Shown here: positions 27,201-36,795 of the stretch, piece after piece
Layout of the letters: every line of letters starts with the position of its first letter
How positions within the stretch are numbered: position 1 is the stretch's first letter
NCBI GenBank assembly: GCA_027574665.1
Contig: CM050648.1
Span: forward strand, 67,473,363-67,537,362
Direction: 5' to 3'
DNA from: Rhynochetos jubatus
Taxonomy: Eukaryota; Chordata; Aves; Eurypygiformes; Rhynochetidae
DNA length: 64,000 bases
The notes under the pieces: generated by a model
The model's input: only the letters and a program-made list of their open reading frames with translations
Database searches by the model: none
Told to the model about the DNA's origin: nothing
Translations under genes and position numbers: made by a program

Positions 27201-27544
27201 ACTTTGCAGAGTATGCTGAATGACTTGCTAAAGTAGTCATTTTCCCCTGCAGCCCTAAGACTCGTGAAAGGAAAGTTACTTGCCGTGTGTGGGAGAAAGC
27301 AGGAGAGAGAGCACGAGCAAGTTAGCAAGTGAACACAGAGCCCTTATGGGTGATCCATTACCTCGCAGCCATTACCATTTGTCATATATGCTTCACCTAG
27401 CATCAGCTGCAAGATGAAATGTTTTCAGCTCACTTTATCAGTCTACCTGGATGTGTCAGGTCAACTTCCTTTTAACCCACTGTTCTGGTTCATGGGCTTT
27501 TGGAAAATATGGCAGAGCTGATCAGAGCTAGCAGTTGTCTTTTC
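24244..27544. other. Unique AT-rich non-coding DNA
   Basis: No gene or mobile element recognised. Short overlapping frames of 60-122 codons occur near 26.7-27.3 kb on both strands. They overlap antisense to each other and carry no domain, so I treat them as chance. Confidence 0.6.
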
Positions 27545-27567
27545 TTTTTTTTTTTTTTTTTTTTTTT
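27545..27567 (+). repeat. Poly-T tract
   Basis: A run of 23 T preceded by CTTTTC. It is a simple homopolymer with no attached element recognised. Confidence 0.95.
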
Positions 27568-27915
27568 CCCTCACAGTGTGAAACAGCATTTCCAGTACAC
27601 AGGTACTGCTAAGAATTTGACTTCCAGATTAATTTAGTACAGTTCACAAATACTAGCGTATGCCTCCACTTCTGTTCCTAATGATAATTAAGAAAACCTA
27701 CTGTATTAGAAAAAGTTTCCCTCCTTTGCAAATATATACACAAACACATATAGAGGTACGTATGCATGTAGGCACACAAACATACCTACCTACACGTGTA
27801 TTCTAAGGATCTAATCATCGTGAAATAAACCCACTATAAATTATCTTAATTGTTTACCAGAATACAAAAATATGTATTTTTTTAGTCACAAAACTATGAC
27901 AAAATTATATGCTGT
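27568..27915. other. Unique DNA with weak CA/TACC low complexity
   Basis: Nothing coding. At about 27731-27800 there is a degenerate mix of CACA, TATG and CCTACCTA steps, probably the remains of an older microsatellite. It lies about 115 bp before the TTCC array. Confidence 0.5.
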
Positions 27916-28101
27916 CCTTCCTTCCTTCCTTCCTTCCTTCCTTCCTTCCTTCCTTCCTTCCTTCCTTCCTTCCTTCCTTCCTTCCTTCCTTCCGCCCTTC
28001 CTTCCTTCCGCCCTTCCGCCCTTCCGCCCTTCCGCCCTTCCGCCCTTCCGCCCTTCCTTCCGCCCTTCCGCCCTTCCGCCCTTCCGCCCTTCCGCTCTTC
28101 C
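27916..28101. repeat. TTCC array passing into TTCCGCCC octamer array
   Basis: A two-part tandem array of about 186 bp. The first part, 27916-27993, is 19.5 perfect copies of the tetramer CCTT (GGAA on the minus strand). From 27994 an octamer TTCCGCCC takes over, with 11 CCGCCC units interrupted twice by extra TTCC. The minus strand therefore reads as a GGAA microsatellite (ETS-factor cores) joined to eleven GGGCGG GC-box cores (the Sp1/KLF motif). Two long plus-strand reading frames through it (proline/leucine/serine/phenylalanine repeats, then proline/arginine/alanine) are artefacts of the repeat. The G-to-T variant evidently arose once and was then amplified with the tetramer as an 8-bp unit. 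Confidence 0.97.
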
Positions 28102-31100
28102 TTTTTTTTATATTTTTTTATAATTTATCTTCTGCCTTGAAGGGAACATGGTATTCCTGATGTTTTAAATCTGTTATCTTATTTTCTTATTCAGTCTTGA
28201 ATCCTGTAATTATAGAAGTCCAGCATATCTTGTCAAGAAGAGGTTGACCTGCTTGCCACAAGACCCATAGCGATGTAGTTGTCTGTCACCTCCAACATTT
28301 TTATAGACATATTAGAAGTTAGGCCTCTACCAAACATGCAACCCAGTATCCTTCTAATGACAGTATGGCGAGAAGCTGAAAGTAAACCGTAGTCACCTGA
28401 ATATAGGGATGTGAGGGAAAGAAGCTATCCCCAGGTACACGTCAAAAGATAATGTAGTAGAAAGAACATCTAAATGACCTAAGGAGCTTAAGCATTACAC
28501 AAACCCCCTTGATGTGACTTGTCACACCTGAAGGACTAAAACTTACTGATAGATGAAATCCAACCTGGCAAGACCGATTGATATTCACTGAGTGCCTCTG
28601 CCTCTGTTTACAAGTGCCATACGTATGCCTAACTGTTAAGGCTACACTGAGAATCCTAAATAAGGACAGAAATGTGTTTAAACTATGACATGACCTATCA
28701 TCTCTATGTTCATGGTGACAAAGTATAAATTGAAATTATGTAGCTTGAAAATAATAAAAAGTGCTAGAACATGGTTTTATTAAACATTTTCACAGTTGGA
28801 GGGAACAAACTTTGTCTGATTGAAGCTGAAGAGTAGGAAAGCATTTAAATATAATGTGAAGCCTGTCTCATCTTTATAAACCTAAGGAACTAAACATCAA
28901 GACACCATTAAGTGAATAGCTTAAATCTGCATATTCATGATGGTCCTGAGAAGACTGTTTTAGTGGTAATAGATTTACTTATTTTAATATGTCTAATCAA
29001 CAAAAAATGTAGGAAATTCCAAAAAGCTAAGGAATTCTTCTTCTTAAATAAAATTATGAAGGTGCTGTTTTAAATTTACTTAGAAATGCTTGCTTTGCTT
29101 TAAGACCTAAGCATATCAGCAGTCACACTAACAAAACCATCTATAAGATTATTTTTGTTAACTCAAACCAACAAATTATGTTAAACATCTGTGCCAGTTA
29201 TTAGGGGAAATGTCACCATATTACTGTATTAATCTAAAATGTTCTTCGTCTTTCTCTGTTAATCTCAATAGGAAAACATCAGCATAAATATCTTCACAGT
29301 ATTTTTTTTCATCAAGTCACACTTTTATTCCTGTCATCCTAGAATGGGAAGGGACATAAGCTCCTGCCTCTTTCCAGGGGAAAAAAATTGCAAATTACCA
29401 AATGAGACGCAACAGCTAATACCCTGAATTGTCTGAAACAGATCTTTCTAGGCTTTTCACTGTCTTCTGATTTCAGCATTTTGAATTATTCATCATTTTC
29501 CTGTTTGACCTGTCTTGTTTCAAAGTAAAAGGCCAACTGAAATGGAAAAGAAAAACAACTGGAAATATATAACCACTTTCTTTCAAGTAAGAAAAGCTTG
29601 ACCATAAATAAACTCATATACCAAGTAAAATAATTTCAGAATCAAAACAGTATCTGCATCTGATCACAAATGTAAAATCTGAAAGAATTTTAGAGTTAAG
29701 AATTGTAAATAAGATGGGTTTGCTTTGTGATATAAATAATATTTGTCTATATCAACTTCCTTTCCCTTGTTGTTTTTAATTCATTTCTTAAAATGTTCCT
29801 CTGAGAATGTTTTGTTTAATTGTTCTGTTTAGGAAATGGTTTATATAGTTTGAAGTGACAGGTGGTTATAAGCTAATAAAACACATTCCCTAGACCACAG
29901 CTTTAAAAGCTCCATGCAAAATGAAGTAAACTGGCTTTATTTTCCATTTTGATAGTGTTTAATCCTTAGTGGGCAGTCTCTCTCACCAACCAACCAGGCA
30001 CCCAAAACTTTCCTGTATTATACAGCTTGAAGAAAAATACCCAAGTCTTTCAAGACTTCATTGGATTTTGTTAAATTCTTCCCTTTACTACGTCCTATTT
30101 TTCTGCATGGAAAGCAACACTAGGAAGTCCTTTTAATTTCTTTATACAAAGAAGTTTGCATAGCAGGGTTATGAACAGAAAGATTTGATTGGTTCAAGTA
30201 AGCAATTTAGAAAGCTCTGACAGGATGCTCAGATATTTACTTAAGCCCAGATATTTTACTAATTGACACACTTAAACCTGTGTCATCATTCACTGAGTTA
30301 TAAACTTTATGAGGTCATAATGTAATTTACACAAATTTCAACTCTTTTGAGATTCAAAATTTCTATTAGATGGAAGCCTAGTCACTATGCATAGCTCTAT
30401 AGTTTCTTGATAGATGGGTAGGTTAAGGTTAAGTAGATATGAGTGTAAAGTAAATAAAAGCCTCAATCAGGAGCATTCCTATTGCAGACAGACATTCTTG
30501 ATAACTGTTTACTTTAGAATTAATTAGTTTGTCAGAAGTTTCTGTCAAAACTGTGGAATTTGTTCATTGTCCATCAGTTCAAATGGATCGGAGGGATACT
30601 TTTATATTGTCAGAATTTCTTTCACTTAGGTGAGAAGAAGAATAAAAGAAAGGCTAGTATTGAAGGTGTTATGTCTCATCAGAGCACAGCTGCTATTAGA
30701 GGAGATGTGAAAACACGTCAAACACGTGAACAGACATCAAATATGATAAAAGTATCATCTTGGGCATTATGCCAACCCTTTGTCCTGTCACTTCTAGTTT
30801 TCCTGCAGAAGTTTGCTTTTTGAGCTGTGTCTGTCGCTAACTTTACCAAAAAGGTCACTAATTTTGCGAGCCCTAAGAAACACACATCATTTTGTAGCTG
30901 TAGCATGTTTCATCATGAAGGATGATGGTTTTTGATGGCTTCCTGTAAGTTTAATTTGGTTCTTTAATATCTTAAACACAAAAAGACAAAAGAAGTGCTT
31001 TGATTGGACTCAAAAACAAAAAGAATAAACAAAACTGAAACAGGCATCACACAGATGTGCATTTTCATTTGCACTCTGTGTTGTCCCGTTCCATCATTTT

Positions 31101-31628
31101 TTTAGTGACAATCACATGGCTAGTTCCTGTGTAAAGCACATTATTATCCTTGTTGTTCTCCACAAAGACTTCTACTTAGAAAGCTGTTTCAATTTTGGCT
31201 GGAAACAAAGATAAGTTTATTACAAATCTAAAACCAGGTGATTCACTTCATTTTTAAAATAATCTTTCACAGTATTTTTAGATATCTGTATATTGATATG
31301 CCATTGCTGAAAAATTGTTTTAGGTAAATGGTAAGTTAGTACAGGATAGAGCCATTTTTACAAGCAAATTATTATTTATTTTGAAAAATAATTATTAATT
31401 TTCTGGTTATACATTTGTGTAAAGACAAAGCAGTATCAAAGGAACAGCAATGAAAAAATAATTTTAAAAATACTTGCTAGTTGTAATATGTATTTATAAC
31501 ATAAATGTATACCAGCCTATCTCGATGTATATTTTTATGGACACAAATTATGCATTAGATAATTTGATGAATATATAATAATTCTAGTTGTTATAGCACA
31601 TCCATAAGAATTCTCTCTTTAAATATGC
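28102..31628. other. Unique AT-rich non-coding DNA
   Basis: No gene or repeat family recognised in 3.5 kb. A/T-rich patches such as 31360-31400 and 31440-31480 are low-complexity. An 87-codon frame at 30560-30823 starts at TTG and has no recognisable content. Confidence 0.6.
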
Positions 31629-31866
31629 ATATGCACCTCTCGGGAACTTGGTTTTTTTGCATAGCTTTGCAAGGAGAAATTCCTCATTTTGCCACAATCT
31701 TATCTGATAATAGTACTGAGGTACTTGTGGAGAGTTAGGAGTCAAAAGAGACTCTCACTCAGTAACCAAAAAGCAAGAAGTGAGGGGCAACTACAGAGTG
31801 TAATTCCAAGCAGTCCAGACACACTTCAGTATGAAATTGAAGTGTTGAACATGTAGAAAAAAAGTA
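31629..31866 (+). repeat. Unidentified ~240-bp dispersed repeat, copy 1
   Basis: This segment aligns nearly end to end, in the same orientation, with 36470-36705. By eye it agrees at roughly 85% of positions with a few small indels. Landmarks shared by both copies are ACTTGGTTT, TTTGCATAGCTTTG, AAGGAGAAATTCCT, CTGAGGTACTTGTGGAGAGT, CAAAAGAGACTCT and CTTCAGTATGAAATTGAAGT. Both copies begin at CATATGCA and end in GTAGAAAAAAA, with unrelated flanks beyond. It has stops in all frames and no recognisable coding content. I do not know the family. It could be an LTR or non-autonomous element of its own. This copy lies about 70 bp upstream of an ancient CR1 fragment of the same orientation. Confidence 0.85.
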
Positions 31867-31934
31867 GAATTTCTTTCTAAAAAAATGATAAAAAGCAAGG
31901 TGAGCAAATTAAGGGACTATTTACCTCAGAGCAA

Positions 31935-32545
31935 AATAAATCTAGGTATCATAGTGGTTACATGCTGAAAATGAATCAATGATATTATGCTGGTGCAAAA
32001 AAAGGCAAAAGCTCTTTTGGGATGCATTAATAAGAATGCACCTGGCCAGAGAATTGACAGGATCCTTCTGGTGTATTCGCTATTAGTGAAGCCTCATCCT
32101 GAGTAGTTTCCATTTTAAGAATCCCACTTTCAAAAAGTTGTGGATAAATTGGAGGGAGTTTAAAGGAGAATGACAGGACTAATCAGAGATCTGAAAAAGA
32201 TTAACTGTAGAGTTATAAGGCAGAGAATATTGAAGGGATGGCATGAATGCAGTCTTCAACATTTTGAAAAGCTGTTGCAAAGACTGTTAACTGTGCAAGA
32301 TGTTTAGTGTGGAAAGAATGAGCTTAAGTTGCAGGAAGAAGATTCAAGGATAACAAAATATCTCTGTGACAATGACAGTGAAACATCTGCAAAGATTGGA
32401 CCTCTCTGGACCCCTCTACCCCTCAGTAGACAAACTTTTGTCAACAAGGTTGACAAATGTTTTTTAAGAATGATATAGGAGTAGCTAAATCTGTCTTTTA
32501 CAAGGTGAATGTCTATGATGACTTCCTGAGGTACTTTCAAGGACT
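31935..32545 (+). mobile_element. Ancient CR1-type LINE fragment (ORF2 end and 3' UTR)
   Basis: A strongly decayed CR1, plus strand. Translated piecewise it follows the C-terminal end of CR1 ORF2: a KALLGCINKN-like segment at about 32010, then LLVKPHPE (32080 onward, corresponding to the family's LVRPHLEY), VVDKLEGV, and RRMTGLIRDL, with several in-frame stops and small indels. It continues through the 3' region with GCTTAAGTTGCAGGAAGAAG and ends near TGATGACTTCCTGAGGTACT, the counterpart of the family's 'ACCTCCTGAGGTCCCTTCCA' tail. The divergence is much greater than in the other CR1 copies here, so this is an old insertion of the type shared widely among reptiles and birds (CR1/L3-like). 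It is non-functional. The 5' limit is uncertain. Confidence 0.85.
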
Positions 32546-34933
32546 CTTTATTGAGATTCTTTAATGTAAAGAGAATTCCACACTCATTTTCCTCCTTATG
32601 CATCAGAAGAATTGCAATAATGATAGAAAATCACATCAGATGATTTAGGTCTCCTGTCAGCATTTCCGTGTCTCCACGTTTCTAATCACATCTATAAATA
32701 AAATTAATTATACCAAATAATGTGTGTAATTCCACCCAAAATGAAGTAGCTGATGTTTAGGAATTTAGCCATTAAAAGTGGATCACAAGACAGGCATATA
32801 TAAACTTTATTGTAAGTAAGTATGGTGTTAACTAAATCACTTTTTTTGTGCTTTTTTTTTTTTTCCCCATGCCATTTGCTGAAAATCCATTTGAACCTTT
32901 AATTTTCTTTAACAGGAACTTTTTCATTACTTTGAAGAAAATAATAGTGTAGTTGATACAATGATTTGTGCTTAAGAGACAGAAACTAAGGGAGATTGTG
33001 CAACTACTTTTCTTTGTTTTCATTTTAAGGACAAATGGGAATCAAATGCCAGCATGAGGTAGTTATAAACCTAGCGAAATTGTTCTACTAATCTTGCAAT
33101 ATGTTGTCAAGGTAATAACAGCTCTGAGCATTTTCCATTGATTTCTGAAGGAATTACTGACTTATCTGAAGGAACCTCCTTTTAACTGGTTAAAAATGAA
33201 ATACAGGTTTGAAACATCCATTATTTCAATAAATGCTATGTAAATTACCCTTTTATTCAAAAAGAAAGCAAAAATGAGAACTAGCTTGTCATGTGTGTGC
33301 CATCTTGAGCTACATGGTTGTAAGGTGGATGCAAGGTTCCCCATAAACCACGTACCTTCTCATGATTGCTTACTCTTGGAACTGTCCATGCACACACTTC
33401 TATTTCACAGCTCTATCTGAGGCTACAAAATTTATGCTTTGTCCGCATTGGAGCAAACTGTACCCAAGGCAGGACTGTGATAAAACAGTGCTCTTAGAAG
33501 CTAAACCAACAGTGTATCTCATCTTAGAATTTCCTCTCTCTTTCTCTATCATCAGAGAGCACTGAAAGACAGAAGCAATCCCACTACAATGCATTACCTC
33601 AAAAAAGCACTGGTTAAACAGTATTTTGAGAAAAGTACATTTGGCAAAAACTTTATCTTTCAGTCTCTGTAGTGCCAATTCAGAGAGTGAGGTAGGAATG
33701 AGGACAAAATCTGCCATCTAGATAGCAAATGTGTGATTTTCTTGATGCATATCTTTAGGTGTATGAGTTGGGGAGCTCCCATTTCCCCCTGGGAAGGAAT
33801 ACATCTCTGAAGAAAACCTGCCAACAAATTTATTAGTTTGAAGCTTGTGTTAGGCTTCTTACCTTATGTCTCATTTTATGTGGTACTATGACCTTCTATC
33901 CAAAACATCAACTTTCTCATTTTACTTACATGATGCAACACATAAATGCTGAATAGAAGAGCTGCCTTAACAGGTAGTGTCATATCTGTAATAAGAACTG
34001 TAATCTTATTACAATATTGCAATACTACATCAATTTTCAGAAGACTTGCTGCACCCAAAAAATGTGCTTGCTCTTCATCAGTTTAACTAGTTTACACGAA
34101 AATATTATTATTTTTCCTATTATAAGCTTAATCTGGCATATTTTTTCTGGTATCATCCTTACTGTGTCCCTGATGCATTGTGTCCCATCTTAAATAGGAG
34201 GTTTAGAGCATTTGGTAATTTCTCTATGTCTGAAAGGACACTTTTTACCCCAATTCTTCTTTGGAAAAATTTACTACTTAAGCATGATAGGTTAAAAAAC
34301 TTTGTTCTGAGGAGTGGGAGTTTGGCCCCTCTCACACTATCATCAACAGTTGCTCATCCACCTATGTTCAGTAAGGAAATAGGGATACAATTATCTGCAC
34401 TCAAGGAAAAATTTAGATGCCTATGTCAAGCAGAGGCTTTGAGATATAAATCCCAGTTTCTAGAGGCATGCAGTTCAGGACCACGTGCAGTTGCCTAGCT
34501 CTGGGCAGTGTGCGGCATTCCTCTCATCATTGTTTCCAGATCACCTTATTATGTGGCTTCTTAAGACTCAAGAGACACATATCATGCTGTGAGGGAAATA
34601 GAGAGATGGCCATGTGTGGAAAGGTCACACCACAGGTATTGCCGGCCACGCAGCACTGTGTGTAGGCACAGTACTGTACAACGGGCTTTCCAGAGGTGTT
34701 GCACAACATTCAGTGGAGAAGCACTGCTGATCTTAGGCAGAATATATCAGCTAAAGAATAGCTGCAGCACTAAACCATACTGCAGGAGCCCTAGGCTCAC
34801 AGCAGCTGGTCAGCAGGTCACTACTGTATGAATGGTAGACACATGGAGGTGCCTGCACATGGGTGTACACAAGGCAGGTGTTAAAAGTAGGACTTCTGAC
34901 CTGAGTTCATCAGATGAATCAAATCTGTGCTTC
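32546..34933. other. Unique non-coding DNA
   Basis: No gene recognised. A poly-T run of about 15 lies near 32849-32864. Short frames on both strands at 33.4-33.7 kb and 34.2-34.8 kb overlap antisense and lack domains. 34500-34800 is somewhat richer in G+C than its surroundings but shows no recognisable element. Confidence 0.55.
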
Positions 34934-35254
34934 TGTTGTGTTTTAACCTCAGCCAGCAACTGAACACCACCAAGCCACTCGCTCAATCCCCCCATCGCAG
35001 GATGGGGAAAATAATCAGAAAAGTAAAAGTGAGAAAACTCATGGTTGAAATGAAGACAGTTTAATAGGTGAAGGCAGTTTAATAGGTAAAGCACAAGCCT
35101 CTCTTGCAAGCAAAGCAAAACAAGGAATTCATTCACCACTTCCCATTGACAGACAGGTGTTCAGCCATCTCCAGGAAAGCAGGGCTTTCATGCGTAACAG
35201 CTACTTGGGAAGGCAGAAGAAACCATCAATCCGAATGTCCCCCCACCTTCTTCT
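34934..35254 (-). repeat. 3' LTR remnant (R/U5) of the minus-strand ERV
   Basis: Matches the solo LTR at 23.9-24.2 kb over the blocks AAAACAAGGAATTCATT, CAGGTGTTCAGCCATCTCCA and ACTTGGGA. It additionally keeps the U5 end with GTTTTAAC at the terminus. U3 is missing: the sequence passes from the family's pre-TATA purine-rich stretch (35240-35254, CACCTTCTTCT on plus) straight into internal-type DNA. That suggests a deletion removing U3 and the polypurine tract. Confidence 0.8.
35057..35092 (-). repeat. 18-bp tandem duplication doubling the LTR poly(A) signal
   Basis: Two head-to-tail copies of an 18-bp unit (35057-35074 and 35075-35092), both beginning CAGTTTAATAGGT. On the sense strand each carries CCTATTAAACTG, so the ATTAAA polyadenylation signal is present twice. 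As I remember the family, one copy is usual. Confidence 0.85.
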
Positions 35255-35712
35255 CAGGTGCCACACCACGCAATACATCCACAATAACAACCATCACCCT
35301 TGCCATCCTTTGATACAGGAGTACACAGATATCATGGTGGCCTATGGACCACCCCTGTCTGCAAAATGTGAAGAAATGTCCAGAAATGTCCATTAAATTC
35401 ATTTAGTTCATGACTTTGGACTCTGTTCAGGTGGTCACTCCGGAGAGGAGAGGTGGTGTGTTGCATGAAGTTACTGAGCACCAATGCCAGCTCAAGTCAC
35501 ATCACTGCTGCACTTGCACTGCTTTTTGTAAGGCTAGTCCTCCATTGGCTCAGGTCATTCCTGCTATAGCAATTCCTATAACATGTAACTCAAATCATAG
35601 GTTACAACAATTTAAAAGTATTTCCATTACAGTCTCTACCACTGGTCCATTAGGATCAGACCATTGGGTTTTACATTGGGTTTTACATTGCAATGAACTC
35701 CTCCTCTTGCCC

Positions 35713-36098
35713 CTGCTCTGGTTTGGACTTATCCACAGACTGCAGTCCCTTAGGGTTGTAACTGCTCCAGGTGGAGCCTTATCTATGAGCCACGGTATCC
35801 TTAGGGGTGTACTTGCTGCGGCATAGGCTTATCCACAGCCATAGCCGGTTTGAGGTGGTCCTGTTCCAGTGTGGCCTTCTCCATGGGCCCCAATGCCCTC
35901 AGAGATGTACCCACTCCAGCATACCCTTACCCACAGCCACAGTCCCTTCAGAAGTAAACCTTCTCCAACATGGTCTTGCCCATGGCTGCAGTCACTCCAG
36001 GGTTATACCTGCTCTGTAGTTGGCTTATCCATGGCCACACATTTCGTGGTGTCCTCCCTCCTGGTCTCATCCACAGGTCACAATCCCTTCAACTGAAG
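35713..36098 (-). repeat. Internal minisatellite, eight ~50-bp units
   Basis: Eight diverged tandem units begin near 35713, 35762, 35813, 35861, 35911, 35961, 36009 and 36055 (46-51 bp each). On the plus strand each unit has the pattern CTGCTCCAG, then TGG/AGC, CTTATCCA, C/T-AGCC, CAGTCCCTTCAG, then GGGTGTAC. It lies in the internal region of the ERV between the small hydrophobic frame and the 3' LTR. Unit length is not consistently a multiple of three, so it is not a protein repeat. Similar CTGCTCCAGYGTGG-type tandem units occur, to my recollection, in another abundant avian LTR family. Confidence 0.88.
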
Positions 36099-36314
36099 TT
36101 TACACTGGAGTTCCAGTCTGTCCAGCACAGCAGCACAGAACAGCAGTGATGTCCTGGCCATCTGCCAGCCCAGGCTCATGGCCTTTCCAAAATGTTTCCA
36201 GTCACAACAGAGTAAGATGGTAAACAGTAGAGCAAACAGCGAAAGCAAAACGTAGCCACTGACAAGTGCTAGACTAATATACAGTAAAGCAAGCAAGCCC
36301 CATGGCAAACCCAA
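36078..36314 (-). CDS. Small hydrophobic reading frame in the ERV internal region
   Basis: A 78-codon ATG-initiated frame on the sense (minus) strand of the retroelement, beginning about 87 bp after the primer-binding site, where the first viral gene would normally start. Residues 5-37 are strongly hydrophobic (LLALLYISLALV, then LLSLFALLFTILL), enough for a signal peptide or one to two membrane passes. After CCDWKHFGKAM the chain becomes more polar. The frame ends inside the first minisatellite unit. I recognise no gag, env or accessory protein in it. It may be a remnant of a leader or env membrane segment, or a chance frame in GC-richer viral DNA. Nothing shows that it is expressed. Confidence 0.3.
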   Translation of the reverse strand: MGLPWGLLALLYISLALVSGYVLLSLFALLFTILLCCDWKHFGKAMSLGWQMARTSLLFCAAVLDRLELQCKLQLKGL

Positions 36315-36400
36315 GAGCCTGCCAATTAATAGCTAAACAACAAGAACAGCTATGATTTAGCACATTCCAATCAATCCTGTCATTATCTCAAACCCTTGTA

Positions 36401-36418
36401 GCCCTACGTTAGTTGCCA
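36401..36418 (-). other. Primer-binding site, tRNA-Lys(1,2) type
   Basis: The complement of 36401-36418 reads TGGCAACTAACGTAGGGC. It matches the tRNA-Lys1,2 primer-binding site used by betaretroviruses (TGGCGCCCAACGTGGGGC, from memory) at 14 of 18 positions. It lies 9 bp from the LTR terminus GTTAAACCACGACA. Position and sequence together make this a decayed primer-binding site and fix the element's minus orientation. Confidence 0.8.
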
Positions 36419-36427
36419 AAAAAGGAT

Positions 36428-36795
36428 TGTCGTGGTTTAACGACAACTGTGTCCCATCACGGTTTAACTCATATGCATCTGTGTCACCGAGAACTTGGTT
36501 TCTTTGCATAGCTTTGGAAGGAGAAATTCCTAATTTTGCCGCAATCTTCTTTGGTAATAATACTGAGGTACTTGTGGAGAGTTAGGTGTCAAAAGAGACT
36601 CTAACTCAGCAAACAAAAAAGGAGTGAGAGGTAACTACAGAGCATAAGTCCAAGCAGTCTGGAGGCACTTCAGTATGAAATTGAAGTGTTAAACGTAGAA
36701 AAAAATTATGTCCCCTCCCAACTTCTTGTGCACCCCCAGGCTATTCACTGGTGGGGTGGGCTGAGGAGCAGGAAAGTCCCTGATAAGCACTGCTC
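36428..36795 (-). repeat. 5' LTR remnant interrupted by the 240-bp repeat
   Basis: Only two LTR pieces remain: the U5 terminus at 36428-36469 and a U3 segment at 36707-36795 (plus-strand words TCCCAACTTCTTGTGCACCC, CACTGGTGGGGTGGG, AAGCACTGCTCAAC), matching the solo LTR at 24.2 kb. Between them, in place of the TATA/R/U5 part, lies copy 2 of the unidentified repeat. The U3 start beyond 36795 is also lost, so no target-site duplication can be compared. Confidence 0.78.
36470..36705 (+). repeat. Unidentified ~240-bp dispersed repeat, copy 2
   Basis: Same sequence and orientation as 31629-31866 (see copy 1 for shared landmarks). It starts at CATATGCATC and ends in GTAGAAAAAAA. It is flanked on both sides by pieces of one LTR (U5 terminus on the left, U3 segment on the right), so it entered, or was exchanged into, the retroelement. 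No short target duplication is evident, and about 250-300 bp of LTR is missing at the site. A clean insertion is therefore less likely than a replacement or an insertion followed by deletion. Confidence 0.82.

Larger units (their letters stand above)
34934..36795 (-). mobile_element. Rearranged non-autonomous ERVK-type LTR retroelement
   Basis: An LTR element on the minus strand, so its 5' end is on the right. In sense order it has a U3 piece of the 5' LTR (36795-36707), an unrelated 236-bp insert (36705-36470), the U5 terminus ending at 36428, a 9-bp spacer, a primer-binding site (36418-36401), about 1.15 kb of internal DNA, then R/U5 of the 3' LTR (35254-34934). Both LTR termini end in the same words (GTTAAACCACGACA and GTTAAAACACAACA on the minus strand), which fixes orientation and boundaries. 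The internal region has no gag, protease, polymerase or env that I can recognise, only a small hydrophobic frame and a minisatellite, so the element must have relied on another provirus for its proteins. It is damaged twice: the 5' LTR lacks its U3 start and its centre, and the 3' LTR lacks all of U3 including the TATA region. Family identification is from memory. Confidence 0.85.

Noticed and set aside
27872..28160. Two overlapping plus-strand frames with FLPS and FRPSALPP repeats
   Set aside because: Produced by translating the TTCC / TTCCGCCC array. A tetramer or octamer repeat reads open in several frames.
31629..31866. Reading copy 1 of the 240-bp repeat as upstream ORF2 of the adjacent ancient CR1
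   Set aside because: Translation in all three forward frames gives many stops and none of the CR1 motifs seen downstream, and the same sequence occurs at 36.5 kb without any CR1.
34500..34800. GC-richer patch as a promoter or CpG island
   Set aside because: Too short, with few CpGs, no TATA/Inr arrangement and no following exon recognised.
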